A stretch of 64,000 bases of DNA. It comes from Actinomycetales bacterium (lineage in GTDB: Bacteria; Actinomycetota; Actinomycetes; S36-B12). The notes below the pieces were generated by a model. That model searched no databases and was not told where the DNA came from. It was given only the letters and a program-made list of their open reading frames with translations. Made by a program: the position numbers and the translations under genes. Position 1 is the first letter of the stretch; every line of letters starts with the position of its first letter. The DNA lies in assembly GCA_016125355.1 (NCBI GenBank), contig WGLX01000039.1, positions 24,068 to 88,067 on the forward strand. The letters run 5' to 3'. Positions 1 through 18,995 of this stretch are shown in pieces.

Positions 1-858
1 CCCGCCAGCATCCCCAGCCCGGAGCAGGGGGTCTGGAACCTGGGGCCCCTGCCGATCCGGGCCTACGCCCTGCTCATCGTCCTCGGCATCGTCCTGGCGG
101 TCTACATCGGCAACCGCCGGTACGAGGCCCGGGGCGGCAAGCCCGGCACGATCACGGACATCGCCATCTGGGCGGTCCCCTTCGGCATCATCGGCGGCCG
201 TCTCTACCACGTCATCACGGACTGGCAGATCTACTTCGCCGAGGGCGGGCGGGGCCTGGCGGGTGCCCTCCGGATCTGGGATGGCGGCCTCGGCATCTGG
301 GGTGCGGTCATGCTCGGCGGGGTGGGCGCCTGGATCGGGGCCCGTCGTGCCGGGATCCTGCTGCCGCCCGTCGGGGACGCCATCGCCCCGGGCATCGCCG
401 TGGCCCAGGCCCTCGGCCGCTGGGGCAACTGGTTCAACCAGGAGCTGTTCGGGGCCCCGACCGACCTGCCGTGGGGACTGGAGATCGATCCGGCGAATCG
501 CCCGGTCGGCTACGAGCAGTACGCGACCTTCCATCCCACCTTCCTGTACGAGTCCCTGTGGCTGATCGGCATGGCGCTCGTCCTGGTGTGGGCGGACCGG
601 CGGTTCCAGATGGGGCACGGCCGGGTCTTCGCCCTGTATGTCCTGCTGTACACCATCGGCCGTGGCTGGATCGAGGCGTTGCGTATCGACGACGCCCACC
701 ACATCCTCGGCCTCCGGCTGAACGACTGGACGTCGATCATCGTCGGGGCGGGTGCCCTAGCCTTCCTGATCTGGTCGGCGCGGAACCGTCCCGGACGTGA
801 GAAGGACCTCACCCGGTCCCCGGCTCCGGTGGACGGCGAGTCGACGCCGATCGGGTAG
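1..858 (+). CDS. lgt: Prolipoprotein diacylglyceryl transferase, 5' end cut off
   Basis: Moves a diacylglyceryl group from phosphatidylglycerol to the lipobox cysteine of prolipoproteins, at the cytoplasmic membrane. Frame 1 is open from the window edge to the TAG at 856-858 (285 codons seen). The first visible residues, up to the PIRAYALL segment, match the family's N-terminus, so only a few residues are missing. Family hallmarks are seen: the GGRLYHV segment near visible residue 65, IWDGGLGIWG near 92, and the Lgt signature GRWGNWFNQELFG near 139-151, followed by the HPTFLYES segment. Several hydrophobic stretches fit a polytopic membrane protein. The C-terminus ends in a short hydrophilic tail. 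The TAG stop overlaps a TAGTCT hexamer that may be the -10 box of gltB. Confidence 0.95.
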   Translation, partial: PASIPSPEQGVWNLGPLPIRAYALLIVLGIVLAVYIGNRRYEARGGKPGTITDIAIWAVPFGIIGGRLYHVITDWQIYFAEGGRGLAGALRIWDGGLGIWGAVMLGGVGAWIGARRAGILLPPVGDAIAPGIAVAQALGRWGNWFNQELFGAPTDLPWGLEIDPANRPVGYEQYATFHPTFLYESLWLIGMALVLVWADRRFQMGHGRVFALYVLLYTIGRGWIEALRIDDAHHILGLRLNDWTSIIVGAGALAFLIWSARNRPGREKDLTRSPAPVDGESTPIG

Positions 859-861
859 TCT
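856..861 (+). promoter_or_regulatory. Possible -10 box for gltB
   Basis: TAGTCT fits the actinobacterial TANNNT -10 pattern and would start a transcript near 868, leaving a leader of about 84 nt before gltB. It overlaps the lgt stop codon. No clear -35 box is visible, so this is a weak call based on one hexamer. Confidence 0.3.
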
Positions 862-951
862 GCGCGGGCGGGCCAACGTCGTCCCGCACCACTGGCAGCT
901 CGGCCCTCCCGGGCCCCCGCCTCGGCGGCGCTGTCACGGACGACGACAAGG

Positions 952-6949
<5,998 letters not shown>

Positions 6950-6960
6950 CCGTTTACGGC

Positions 6961-6966
6961 TAGACT
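6961..6966 (+). promoter_or_regulatory. -10 box of pyk, near-leaderless start
   Basis: TAGACT lies 8 nt before the pyk ATG, so the transcript would begin at or within 1-2 nt of the start codon. No Shine-Dalgarno sequence is present in the gap, which agrees with leaderless translation. One of at least ten such arrangements in the window. Confidence 0.6.
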
Positions 6967-6974
6967 CCGGACTC

Positions 6975-8408
6975 ATGCGTCGCGCGAAGATCGTTGCCAC
7001 CCTCGGACCGGCCACGAGCACCCTGGAGGACATCCGGGCCCTCGTGGACGCCGGGATGGACGTCGCCCGGCTGAACCTGTCCCACGGCAGTCACGACGTG
7101 CACGAGAAGGTCTACGCCAACGTGCGCCGGGCGTCGGACGACTCCGGTCGCGGCGTCGGTGTCCTCGTCGACCTCCAGGGGCCGAAGATCCGCCTCGGCA
7201 CCTTCGCCTCCGGCCCGGTGCTCCTGGAGAACGACGCCGAGTTCGTCGTCACCACCGAGGACGTGCCCGGCGACAGGGAGATGGTGTCGACCACGTACAA
7301 GGGGCTGCCGGGCGATGTCCGGCCCGGCGACCTCGTGCTCGTCGATGACGGGCGCGTGGAACTGAAGGTCACCAAGGTCGACGGGCCGCGGGTGCACACC
7401 CGGGTCATCGAGGGTGGCCGCGTCTCCGACAACAAGGGCTTCAACCTGCCCGGTGCGGCGATGAGCGTTCCGGCACTGTCCGAGAAGGATGTGGCGGACC
7501 TTCGCTGGGCGCTGCGCATCGGGGCCGACCTCATCGCGCTGTCCTTCGTCCGCTCGGCCGCCGACATCGTGGCGGTGCACGAGATCATGGACGAGGAGGG
7601 CGTGCGCCTCCCGGTGCTGGCGAAGATCGAGAAGCCGCAGGCGATCGACAATCTCGAGGAGATCATCGCCGCCTTCGACGGCGTGATGGTCGCGCGAGGA
7701 GACCTCGGCGTCGAACTGCCCCTCGAAGCGGTTCCGCTCGTCCAGAAGCGGGCGGTCCACCTGTGCCGCGAGGCCGGCAAGCCGGTCATCGTGGCCACCC
7801 AGATGCTCGACTCGATGGCCACGTCGAACCGACCCACCCGCGCCGAGGCGAGCGACGTCGCGAACGCCGTGCTCGATGGGGCGGATGCCCTCATGCTGTC
7901 GGGAGAGACCAGTGTCGGCGTCCACCCACCGCACGTCGTCGACACGATGAGCCGGATCATCGAGCACGTCGAGTCCGCTGCCCTCCACGAGCTCCCCGAT
8001 CTCTCGGACCCCTGGACCGGCTCGACCGCGCGCGCCCTGACGCACGCGGCCGTCGACGTCGCCGACGGTGTCGCCGCGACGCACCTGATCGCCTTCACCG
8101 AGACCGGCTCGTCAGCCCGCCTGATCGCCCGCTGGCGCAGCCGGACCCCCATCCTCGCCTTCACCCCGAATCCCCGGGTGCGCAGCCAGCTGGCCCTCGT
8201 GTGGGGCGTCGAGACCTTCCTGGTGAGCAAGGCCAGCCACACGGACGACATGGTCGTGATGGTCGACAAGGCGCTGCTGGAGATCGGTCGGGCGAGCTAC
8301 GGCGACCGCGTCGTCATCGTCGCCGGGGTGCCCCCGGGAATCCCGGGCACGACCAACGGCATGCGCGTCCACAAGATGGGCAGCGCGGGGCCGGCCGGCG
8401 GCGTCTGA
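6975..8408 (+). CDS. pyk: Pyruvate kinase
   Basis: Converts phosphoenolpyruvate and ADP to pyruvate and ATP, the last step of glycolysis; cytoplasmic. 477 residues, typical length. The N-terminal RAKIVATLGPAT and ARLNLSHGS segments are standard. The active-site signature contains Lys217 and Lys220 (LAKIEKPQAI), followed by the metal-binding VARGDLGVEL and the NRPTRAEASDVANAVLDGAD region, then the SGETSVG loop. The C-terminal allosteric domain is present. The ATG at 6975 directly follows a TAGACT -10 box, so the message is probably leaderless. It stands alone between gltD and the pyr operon, and an extended hairpin follows it. Confidence 0.97.
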   Translation: MRRAKIVATLGPATSTLEDIRALVDAGMDVARLNLSHGSHDVHEKVYANVRRASDDSGRGVGVLVDLQGPKIRLGTFASGPVLLENDAEFVVTTEDVPGDREMVSTTYKGLPGDVRPGDLVLVDDGRVELKVTKVDGPRVHTRVIEGGRVSDNKGFNLPGAAMSVPALSEKDVADLRWALRIGADLIALSFVRSAADIVAVHEIMDEEGVRLPVLAKIEKPQAIDNLEEIIAAFDGVMVARGDLGVELPLEAVPLVQKRAVHLCREAGKPVIVATQMLDSMATSNRPTRAEASDVANAVLDGADALMLSGETSVGVHPPHVVDTMSRIIEHVESAALHELPDLSDPWTGSTARALTHAAVDVADGVAATHLIAFTETGSSARLIARWRSRTPILAFTPNPRVRSQLALVWGVETFLVSKASHTDDMVVMVDKALLEIGRASYGDRVVIVAGVPPGIPGTTNGMRVHKMGSAGPAGGV

Positions 8409-8414
8409 TCCGAA

Positions 8415-8467
8415 ATCCCACCCCCGGCGTCACATAGGGCCGCCCGGGGTGACGCTGTGCGTGGGAT
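8415..8467 (+). terminator. Inverted repeat after pyk, probable terminator
   Basis: Two nested pairs of arms are visible: ATCCCAC at 8415-8421 with GTGGGAT at 8461-8467, and GCGTCAC at 8427-8433 with GTGACGC at 8449-8455. The GC-rich loop can also fold (CCGCCCGGG). No T-run follows, as is common for actinobacterial terminators. A second GTGGGAT at 8473-8479 could pair with the same outer left arm. Its position between pyk and the pyrR promoter supports a terminator role. Confidence 0.55.
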
Positions 8468-8478
8468 TCCGCGTGGGA

Positions 8479-8484
8479 TAGGGT
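8479..8484 (+). promoter_or_regulatory. Probable -10 box of the pyr operon
   Basis: TAGGGT fits TANNNT and would start transcription near 8491, immediately upstream of the PyrR-binding hairpin. This would leave a leader of about 48 nt that consists of the hairpin plus the ribosome-binding site. No clear -35 box is seen. Confidence 0.5.
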
Positions 8485-8499
8485 GCTGGTGTTCGGCAA

Positions 8500-8530
8500 C
8501 CTTTAAGCCCGTCCAGAGAGGCGGGGAAGG
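8500..8530 (+). promoter_or_regulatory. PyrR-binding RNA hairpin in the pyr leader
   Basis: The leader carries GTCCAGAGAGGC (8511-8522), the conserved loop sequence bound by PyrR. It is closed by CCCG (8508-8511) with CGGG (8522-8525) and by CCTT (8500-8503) with AAGG (8527-8530). The 3' side of the stem runs into the AAGGGAG Shine-Dalgarno (8527-8533) of pyrR. Known from PyrR biology: UMP-loaded PyrR binds this loop. Inferred here: binding hides the ribosome-binding site and represses translation, as proposed for mycobacteria, because no downstream terminator hairpin is visible before the start codon. Confidence 0.8.
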
Positions 8531-8538
8531 GAGTCCGC

Positions 8539-9087
8539 ATGGATTCGCGCGCGCGCACCGTCCTCGACGACGCAGACATCGGCCGCGCCATTCGCCGCAT
8601 CGCCCACGAGATCGTGGAGAAGGCCCGCGGCTCGGAGGACCTCATCCTCCTCGGCATCCCAACGCGAGGGGTCGCCCTCGCCCATCGGATCGCTGAGGCC
8701 ATCGATGCCATCGAGGGCACGCACGTCCCAGTCGGCGCCCTCGACATCACCCTGTACCGCGACGACCTGCGGCTGAAGCCAGCGCGGGCTCTCGAGCCGA
8801 CGACCATCCCGCCCGGCGGGATCGATGACCGCACCGTCGTCCTCGTCGACGACGTCCTGTACTCCGGCCGCACGGTGCGGGCCGCCCTCGACGCCCTCAA
8901 CGACGTCGGCCGCCCGGCCGCGGTCCGGCTCGCGGTCCTGGTCGACCGCGGGCATCGGCAGCTGCCCATCCGCCCCGACTACGTAGGCAAGAACCTCCCG
9001 ACGTCACTCGCCGAGCAGGTCAAGGTCGAGGTGGCGGAAGTCGATGGCGTCGACCGCGTGACCATCTGGGAGGGGGAGGACGCATGA
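8539..9087 (+). CDS. pyrR: Pyrimidine operon regulator PyrR / uracil phosphoribosyltransferase
   Basis: RNA-binding regulator that senses UMP and PRPP and usually retains uracil phosphoribosyltransferase activity. 182 residues, the family's normal length. The PRPP-binding signature is at about residues 99-113 ([15 protein letters not shown]). The ATG at 8539 lies 5 nt after AAGGGAG, which is itself part of the PyrR-binding hairpin, so the gene is likely autoregulated. It is the first gene of the pyrimidine operon, and pyrB starts inside its stop codon (ATGA overlap). Confidence 0.97.
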   Translation: MDSRARTVLDDADIGRAIRRIAHEIVEKARGSEDLILLGIPTRGVALAHRIAEAIDAIEGTHVPVGALDITLYRDDLRLKPARALEPTTIPPGGIDDRTVVLVDDVLYSGRTVRAALDALNDVGRPAAVRLAVLVDRGHRQLPIRPDYVGKNLPTSLAEQVKVEVAEVDGVDRVTIWEGEDA

Positions 9088-10025
9088 AGCACCTGCTCTC
9101 CGCAGCCGACCTCAGCCGGGACGAGGCGGTCCTCATCCTCGACACGGCTGCCGAGCTCGCCGCGGTGACGGACCGGTCGGTCAAGAAGCTCCCGACGCTG
9201 CGCGGCCTGACCGTCGTCAACCTGTTCTTCGAGGACTCCACGCGCACCCGGATCTCCTTCGAGGTCGCCGCCAAGCGCCTGTCCGCCGACGTCATCAACT
9301 TCGCGGCCAAGGGATCCTCGGTCTCCAAGGGCGAGAGCCTGAAGGACACCGCGCTCACCCTCGAGGCCATGGGGGCGGACGCCGTGGTCATCCGGCATCA
9401 GGCGTCCGGTGCCCCGCATCGCCTCGCCACCAGCGGATGGATCGGTGGCTCCGTGGTCAATGCGGGCGACGGGACGCACGAGCACCCCACACAGGCCCTG
9501 CTCGATGCGTTCACCCTCCGGCGGCACCTGCGCGACGGAGCCGGCGACCTCGCGGGGCTGCGGGTGGCGATCGTGGGCGACATCCTGCACAGCCGGGTGG
9601 CCCGCTCGAACGTGCTTCTGCTCCAGACCCTCGGCGCCGACGTCACCCTCATCGCGCCCCCGACCCTCATGCCCTTCGGGGTCGAGTCCTGGCCGTGCCG
9701 GTTCTCCTACGACATCGACGCCGTGCTCCCGGACGTCGACGCCGTGATGATGCTGCGCGTGCAGGCGGAGCGCATGCAGGCCGCATACTTCCCGTCCTCC
9801 CTCGAGTACTCGCGGATGTACGGACTGGACTCGCGGCGCATGGCGATGCTGCCCGAGCACGCCATCGTCATGCACCCGGGTCCGATGAACCGGGGCATGG
9901 AGATCTCCGCCGATGTGGCCGACTCACCGCGGGCGGTGATGGTCGAGCAGGTCACCAACGGGGTCAACGTGCGCATGGCCGTGCTCTACCTCCTGCTCGG
10001 GGGCAGGCAGGAGGAGACCCGATGA
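9084..10025 (+). CDS. pyrB: Aspartate carbamoyltransferase catalytic subunit
   Basis: Joins carbamoyl phosphate and aspartate to give N-carbamoylaspartate. 313 residues. The carbamoyl-phosphate-binding Ser-Thr-Arg-Thr motif is at residues 52-55 ([13 protein letters not shown]), and the HPTQ motif follows in the [12 protein letters not shown] segment. No regulatory subunit gene (pyrI) is nearby, as expected in actinobacteria. It overlaps pyrR by 4 bp, which implies translational coupling. Confidence 0.97.
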   Translation: MKHLLSAADLSRDEAVLILDTAAELAAVTDRSVKKLPTLRGLTVVNLFFEDSTRTRISFEVAAKRLSADVINFAAKGSSVSKGESLKDTALTLEAMGADAVVIRHQASGAPHRLATSGWIGGSVVNAGDGTHEHPTQALLDAFTLRRHLRDGAGDLAGLRVAIVGDILHSRVARSNVLLLQTLGADVTLIAPPTLMPFGVESWPCRFSYDIDAVLPDVDAVMMLRVQAERMQAAYFPSSLEYSRMYGLDSRRMAMLPEHAIVMHPGPMNRGMEISADVADSPRAVMVEQVTNGVNVRMAVLYLLLGGRQEETR

Positions 10026-10038
10026 GTGAGGAGAGCTG

Positions 10039-11322
10039 ATGTCCGCAACGGTGCTCAGGGGAGTCCGCCCCTATGGGGAGGACCCGGTCGACATCGTCAT
10101 CGCCGATGGCGTGATCGTCGATCTCGTGGCCCCGGGCAGCGGCGACGGTGAGGTCATCGACGCCGACGGCCTGATCGCGCTCCCCGGCTTCGTCGACGTG
10201 CATACCCACCTGCGGGAGCCCGGACGCGAGGACGCGGAAACGGTGCGCACCGGATCCCAGGCGGCGGCCCTCGGCGGGTTCACCTGCGTGCATGCCATGG
10301 CGAACACCAGTCCCGTCGCGGACACTGCCGGCGTGGTCGAGCAGGTCTGGCGACTAGGCCAGGAGGCCGGTCTCGTCGACGTGCGGCCGGTCGGCGCGGT
10401 GACGGTCGGCCTCGAGGGCCAGCGCATGGCCGAGCTCGGCGCGATGGCCGAGAGCGCCGCCCGGGTGCGCATGTTCAGTGATGACGGCAAGTGCGTCCAC
10501 GACGCGGTGCTCATGCGCCGTGCGCTGGAGTACGTCAAGGCGTTCGACGGCGTCGTCGCGCAGCACGCGCAGGAGCCGCGGCTGACCGAGAACGCGCAGA
10601 TGAACGAGGGCGAGCTCTCCGGTCGCCTCGGCCTGGCCGGTTGGCCGGCGGTCGCCGAGGAGGCGATCATCGCCCGTGACGTCCTGCTGGCCCAGCACGT
10701 CGGCTCCCGCCTGCACGTCTGCCACGTCTCCACAGCGGGATCGGTCGAGGTGGTCCGCTGGGCGAAGTCCAAGGGGATCAACGTCACCGCCGAGGTGACG
10801 CCGCACCACCTGCTGCTCACCGAGGAGCTGGTGGCGACCTACGACCCGATCTACAAGGTCAATCCGCCGCTGCGCAGAGCCGAGGACGTCGAGGCGCTGC
10901 GGGCGGCCCTGGCCGACGGCACCATCGACGCCATCGCGACGGATCATGCGCCGCATCCGCGCGAGGACAAGGACTGCGAGTGGGCGGCCGCTGCCATGGG
11001 CATGCTGGGACTCGAGACCGCCTTCAGCATCGCCCTGGACACCATGGTGCGGCCCGGCCTCCTGTCCTGGCGCGAACTGGCCCAGCGCATGTCCGCAGCC
11101 CCCGCGCGCATCGGCCGGGTCGCCACGCAGGGGCACGACCTGGTCGTCGGTGCGGTCGCGAACATCGCCGTCGTCGATCCCTCGGCGTCCCGGGTCGTGT
11201 CCGGAGCCGATCTCGCATCGAAGAGCAGCAACACCCCGTACGCGGGCATGGAGCTGCCGGGCCGGGTCGTCCACACGCTCTTCGCCGGCACCCCGACGGT
11301 GCGGGACGGAGCCCTCGCGTGA
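10039..11322 (+). CDS. pyrC: Dihydroorotase
   Basis: Cyclises N-carbamoylaspartate to dihydroorotate. 427 residues fits the class I (long, amidohydrolase) type. The zinc-binding His-x-His is at residues 55 and 57 in DVHTHLREPG. Later histidines of the amidohydrolase fold occur in the VAQHAQE and HVCHVSTAGS segments, and the catalytic Asp is in ATDHAPHP. The ATG at 10039 follows GAGGAGAGCTG; the pyrB-pyrC gap is 13 nt. The next gene overlaps the stop. Confidence 0.96.
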   Translation: MSATVLRGVRPYGEDPVDIVIADGVIVDLVAPGSGDGEVIDADGLIALPGFVDVHTHLREPGREDAETVRTGSQAAALGGFTCVHAMANTSPVADTAGVVEQVWRLGQEAGLVDVRPVGAVTVGLEGQRMAELGAMAESAARVRMFSDDGKCVHDAVLMRRALEYVKAFDGVVAQHAQEPRLTENAQMNEGELSGRLGLAGWPAVAEEAIIARDVLLAQHVGSRLHVCHVSTAGSVEVVRWAKSKGINVTAEVTPHHLLLTEELVATYDPIYKVNPPLRRAEDVEALRAALADGTIDAIATDHAPHPREDKDCEWAAAAMGMLGLETAFSIALDTMVRPGLLSWRELAQRMSAAPARIGRVATQGHDLVVGAVANIAVVDPSASRVVSGADLASKSSNTPYAGMELPGRVVHTLFAGTPTVRDGALA

Positions 11323-11888
11323 TCGCTGCCGTGGTTCCCGCGTCCGCCCCGCTGGCCGACTACACCGAGCAGGCCCAGGTCACCGACTGGCCGGCGCGGC
11401 TGGTCTTCGTGCTGATCCTGCTGGCCCTGATCGGGCTCGCCCTGTGGGGTATGCGGCGCGGGTGGCGCAACCGCGCAGCGCGGCAGGCGGACGTGCCGGC
11501 CCCGGCGGATGCGGCGCCGGCGGGCGCGGTGCTCGGAACACCCGTCGCCGGTCAGTTCGCGGGCACGGGGGTCAACGGCGACTGGATGAACCGCATCGTC
11601 GTCCACGACCTCGGGGTGCGCAGCCGCGCGGCGCTCTCCTACGGCTCGACCGGCATCCTCCTGGAGCGCGAGGGCGCGCGCAGCGTGTTCATCCCTGCGG
11701 ATACCGTCGTCGGCGTGCGCACCGATCGCGGGGTCGCCGGCACGGTCACGTCCAAGGACGGGATGATCGTGGTGAGCTGGCGGCTCGGTGATCGCGTCCT
11801 CGACACCGGCTTCCGGGCGGACTCCGCATCCGACCACGCGGATGTGTTGGATGGCCTCATGGCCACGTTCACCTCGGACGCTCGATGA
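11319..11888 (+). CDS. Small membrane protein of the pyr operon, function unknown
   Basis: I place the start at GTG 11319, which overlaps the pyrC stop as GTGA; longer versions of the frame run inside pyrC. 189 residues. One clear transmembrane helix lies at about residues 27-45, followed by basic residues (RRGWRNR) and a linker rich in Ala and Pro. The C-terminal domain of about 110 residues contains alternating hydrophobic strands and resembles a PH-like fold. A gene with the same position, between pyrC and carA, and the same layout exists in Mycobacterium (the Rv1382 locus), so it is a conserved but uncharacterised partner of this operon. No catalytic motif is seen. Confidence 0.8.
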   Translation: MIAAVVPASAPLADYTEQAQVTDWPARLVFVLILLALIGLALWGMRRGWRNRAARQADVPAPADAAPAGAVLGTPVAGQFAGTGVNGDWMNRIVVHDLGVRSRAALSYGSTGILLEREGARSVFIPADTVVGVRTDRGVAGTVTSKDGMIVVSWRLGDRVLDTGFRADSASDHADVLDGLMATFTSDAR

Positions 11889-11907
11889 TCTCGACGGGAG
11901 TGCAGTG

Positions 11908-13070
11908 ATGCCCAAGGACGTGCCCGCGGTACTGGTCCTCGAGGACGGCCGCACGATGCATGGCGACGCCTACGGGGCGGTCGGCACGACCTTCGGGGAG
12001 GCCGTCTTCTCCACGGGCATGAGCGGCTATCAGGAGACGCTCACCGATCCGTCGTATCACCGCCAGGTCGTCATCATGACCGCCCCCCACATCGGCAATA
12101 CCGGCATGAATGACGAGGATCCCGAGTCCGGGCGCATCTGGGTGGCCGGCTACGTGGTCCGGGACCCGTCGCGGATCGCGTCCAACTGGCGGGCGACGGC
12201 CAGCCTCGACGACCGGCTCGCGCAGCAGGGCATCGTGGGCATCTCCGGGGTCGACACGCGGGCCCTCACGCGCCACCTGCGCGAGCGCGGCGCCATGCGC
12301 GTCGGCATCTTCAGCGGTCCCGATGCCGAGCGCACTCCGGGAGAGCTCCTAGCGCTCGTCCAGGCGAGCCCGCAGATGGAGGGCGCGAACCTCACGGCCG
12401 ACGTGACGACCGCCCAGGCGTACGTGATCCCGGCGGATGGCGAGAAGCGCTACACCGTCGCCGCGGTCGATCTCGGCATCAAGTCCATGACCCCCCACGA
12501 GATGGCCCGCCGTGGGATGGAGGTGCACGTCGTCCCGGCGACCTGGAGCGCCGACCAGATCCGCGCCCTCGAGCCCGATGGCGTCTTCTTCTCCAACGGA
12601 CCTGGGGACCCCGCGACGGCCGACGCCGCCGTCACCGTCATGTCCTCGTTCCTGGAGGAGGGGCGTCCGGTCTTCGGCATCTGCTTCGGCAACCAGGTCC
12701 TCGGCCGTGCCCTCGGCCTGGGCACCTACAAGCTGCGGTTCGGGCACCGGGGCATCAACCAGCCCGTGCAGGACCTCCGATCCGGACGGGTCGCGGTCAC
12801 GGCGCACAACCACGGGTTCGCGGTCGACGCTCCACGAGAGGGGGCCTTCGACACGCCCTTCGGAGCGGCGACGGTGAGCCACGTGTGCCTCAACGATGAC
12901 GTCGTCGAGGGGCTGCGCTGCCTCGACGTGCCGGCGTTCAGCGTGCAGTACCACCCGGAGGCCGCGGCCGGACCGCACGACGCCAACTACCTGTTCGACG
13001 AGTTCGCCGCCCTCATGGACTCCGCACGGGAGGAACGCACAGCCCCGCCAACGGAAGGAGAGGGCGCCTG

Positions 13071-13071
<1 letters not shown>
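11908..13071 (+). CDS. carA: Carbamoyl-phosphate synthase small (glutaminase) subunit
   Basis: Hydrolyses glutamine and channels ammonia to CarB for both pyrimidine and arginine synthesis. 387 residues from ATG 11908, which sits 7 nt after ACGGGAG; the open frame extends upstream only inside the previous gene. The N-terminal CPSase small domain is followed by a class I amidotransferase domain with nucleophile Cys259 (GICFGNQ) and the His-Glu pair in YHPEAA. carB begins in the stop codon (TGATG). Confidence 0.97.
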
Positions 13072-16390
<3,319 letters not shown>

Positions 16391-16391
<1 letters not shown>

Positions 16392-17245
16392 TGGCCGTCC
16401 AGGTGCGAGGAGAGATCCTCGACGTCCGGCGCTCGGGTGCGTACCACGTGCTGTCGCTGACGGCCCCGGGCATCTCCGAGGTGACCCGGCCCGGGCACTT
16501 CGTGAACCTCGCGATCGGTGGCGAGGAGTCGAGCATGCTGCTGCGCCGGTCCTTCGCGGTGCACCAGGTGCAGTCCCGCGGCGTCTACGGCGGCACGCTG
16601 GACATCGTCGTCAGCGTGAAGGGCAACGGCACGCGCTGGCTCGCCGACCGACGCCGCCACGATGCCATCGACATCGTCGGGCCGCTCGGCCGTCCGTTCG
16701 TCCTGCCCAAGGAGCGGGTCAACGCCGTGCTCGTCGGCGGCGGCTACGGATCGGCCCCGCTGTTCATGCTCGCCGAGCAGCTGCGCGAGCGCGGCTGCCG
16801 GGTCGATGTCGTGGTGGGCGCCGGAACCGAGGAGAAGCTCTTCGGGACCCTCGAGCTCAAGCGCCTCGCCTCCACTCTGACCGTGACCACGGACGACGGA
16901 TCCCTGGGGGAGCGCGGCCTGGTCACGGACGTGCTGCCCGATGTCATGGATCGGGTCAACGCCGACGTCGTGTACGCCTGCGGCCCCATGCCGATGCTCG
17001 CCTCCGTGGCCCGGATTGCCGAGGAGCGCAAGGCGTACTCGCAGTGCGCGGTCGAGGAGGCCATGGCCTGCGGCATCGGCGTGTGCATGACATGTGTGCT
17101 CCCGGTCGTCGGCCAGGACGGGATCACCCGGATGCTCCGGTCGTGCACGGAGGGCCCGGTGTTCCGCGGTGACCGGGTGCGCTGGTCCGAGATCGGCACG
17201 ATCCCGCCCGACACCCTCGGCGCACCCGTGCAGGGAGGTCACTGA
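16391..17245 (+). CDS. pyrK: Dihydroorotate dehydrogenase electron-transfer subunit
   Basis: Carries FAD and a 2Fe-2S cluster and passes electrons from dihydroorotate oxidation to NAD+. 284 residues from GTG 16391, sharing one base with the carB stop. A ferredoxin-reductase-like FAD domain comes first, then an NAD domain with GGGYGSAP near 117-124 and the ACGPMPML motif near 197. The cluster ligands are Cys227, Cys232, Cys235 and Cys252 in the C-x4-C-x2-C-x16-C spacing typical of PyrK. Its presence implies a class 1B (NAD-linked) enzyme rather than the quinone-linked class 2 type of Mycobacterium and Streptomyces. Confidence 0.95.
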
Positions 17246-18270
17246 TGACGCGCGCACTCATCTCCCAGGGCCCCCTGCCGGGCCAGGACCCGCTGCCCCC
17301 GGTCGACATGTCCACCCGCCTCGGCGACCTCGAGCTTCCGAGCCCGGTGGTCACGGCCTCCGGAACGGCGGCCGCGGGTCGCGAGTTGGACCAGTTCTTC
17401 GACATCACGAGCATCGGCGCCGTGGTCACGAAGAGCGTGATGCTGCAGCCCCGCAGCGGCCGCCCGACACCGCGCATGGCGGAGACGCCGAGCGGCATGC
17501 TCAACTCGATCGGCCTGCAGGGGCCCGGGATCGACCACTTCATCGAGCATGACCTGACGTGGCTCAGCGAGCGGGGGGCCCGCACGATCGTGTCGATCGC
17601 GGGCGGCACCGTCGATGAGTTCTCCAAGCTCGCTGCCCGGCTCCGGACCGTTCGGGGCGTGGCGGCCATCGAGGTCAACATCTCGTGCCCCAACGTGGAG
17701 AACCGTGGGCTGGTGTTCGCCTGCGAGACCGGGTCGGCCTCCGATGTCGTCCAGGCGGTGAAGCGTCACTCCGACCCGCGCATGCCGATCTTCGCGAAGC
17801 TGTCTCCCGACGTCACCGACATCGTGTCGATCGCGCAGGCCGTGGTCCGTGCGGGTGCCACGGGCGTCTCGGTCATCAACACCCTCCTCGGCATGGTCAT
17901 CAACACCGACACCATGCGTCCGCACCTCGCGGGCACCACCGGCGGCCTGTCGGGGCCGGCGATCCGGCCGGTGGCCGTGCGCTGCGTGTGGGACATCCGG
18001 CAGGCTTTCCCCGACCTGCCGATCATCGGCATGGGCGGTATCCGCAACGGCAACGATGCGCTCGAGTTCATCCTGGCGGGGGCGAACGCGGTGGCGGCGG
18101 GGACGGTCATCTTCCACGATCCCTCGTCGCCGATGAGGATCCACAACGAGCTCCAGCGCGCGCTGGCGGGGCACGGCTTCAGCCGACTGCAGGATGCCAT
18201 CGGCTACGCGCATCGCCCTGCGGACCCCGAGCCCGAGCCCGACGACGACTTCGACTTCATCACGGAGTGA
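17245..18270 (+). CDS. pyrD: Dihydroorotate dehydrogenase, class 1B catalytic subunit
   Basis: FMN enzyme oxidising dihydroorotate to orotate. 341 residues, slightly longer than usual because of about 20 extra N-terminal residues; the start at 17245 overlaps the pyrK stop (TGATG). The class 1 catalytic cysteine is Cys148 in the [11 protein letters not shown] segment, where class 2 enzymes have serine. Phosphate-binding GGI and GTV segments are near the C-terminus. An acidic tail ([13 protein letters not shown]) ends the protein. It pairs with PyrK immediately upstream. Confidence 0.95.
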   Translation: MTRALISQGPLPGQDPLPPVDMSTRLGDLELPSPVVTASGTAAAGRELDQFFDITSIGAVVTKSVMLQPRSGRPTPRMAETPSGMLNSIGLQGPGIDHFIEHDLTWLSERGARTIVSIAGGTVDEFSKLAARLRTVRGVAAIEVNISCPNVENRGLVFACETGSASDVVQAVKRHSDPRMPIFAKLSPDVTDIVSIAQAVVRAGATGVSVINTLLGMVINTDTMRPHLAGTTGGLSGPAIRPVAVRCVWDIRQAFPDLPIIGMGGIRNGNDALEFILAGANAVAAGTVIFHDPSSPMRIHNELQRALAGHGFSRLQDAIGYAHRPADPEPEPDDDFDFITE

Positions 18271-18272
18271 CG

Positions 18273-18995
18273 GTGACCACTACGACCTACGCCCCCATCG
18301 CCGTCGCCATGGACGCACCCTCCCTGTCGGCGGTCTCCACCTGGACGGAGGCCGTCGCCCCGGTGGTCTCGACCGTGAAGGTGGGGCTCGAGGTGTTCTG
18401 CCGTGAGGGGGCGGACGCCGTCACAGCGGCCCGCACGGCGGCGACCAGCGCCGGGCATCCGGACATCGGTGTCTTCCTCGACCTCAAGCTGCACGACATC
18501 CCGGCGACGGTGGGCGGTGCGGCGCGCGCGGTGGCGGGCCTGCGCCCGACCTACCTCACGGTGCACGCCTCCGGGGGCCCGGAGATGATCGCGGCCGCGG
18601 TGGCCGCCCTACCCGAGTGCCGGATCACGGCGGTGACCATCCTCACCTCGCTCGACGAGGAGGCCCTGGACCGCGTGGGCCTGGCCGGCCCCGCGGGGGC
18701 CGCGGCCGTGCGTCTGGCCCGGCTGGCCGTCGAGGCCGGCGCCGGCGCGATCGTGTGCTCTCCTCAGGAGGTGGCCGCGATCCGCGCGGTGGTCCCGGAC
18801 GACATCGTCCTCATCACCCCCGGGGTACGACCGGCGGGCGCGAGCCTGGATGACCAGAAGCGGGTGGCGACTCCCGCCCGGGCGATGGCGGACGGGGCCG
18901 ACCTGCTGGTGATCGGGCGTCCGATCACGGGGGCGGCGGACCAGCGTGCGGCAGCGGTCGCCATCGCCGCCGAGCTGGCAGGCGAGTCGGCGTGA
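18273..18995 (+). CDS. pyrF: Orotidine 5'-phosphate decarboxylase
   Basis: Last step of UMP synthesis. 240 residues. The catalytic Asp70-x-Lys72-x-x-Asp75 array lies in [13 protein letters not shown]. The phosphate-binding C-terminal segment (ITPGVRPAG, then [10 protein letters not shown]) is intact. Two GTG starts are possible: 18273, chosen because GGAG at 18264-18267 precedes it by 5 nt, and 18267, which overlaps the pyrD stop and adds two residues. This form is the short, canonical type rather than the longer mycobacterial version. Confidence 0.95.
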   Translation: MTTTTYAPIAVAMDAPSLSAVSTWTEAVAPVVSTVKVGLEVFCREGADAVTAARTAATSAGHPDIGVFLDLKLHDIPATVGGAARAVAGLRPTYLTVHASGGPEMIAAAVAALPECRITAVTILTSLDEEALDRVGLAGPAGAAAVRLARLAVEAGAGAIVCSPQEVAAIRAVVPDDIVLITPGVRPAGASLDDQKRVATPARAMADGADLLVIGRPITGAADQRAAAVAIAAELAGESA

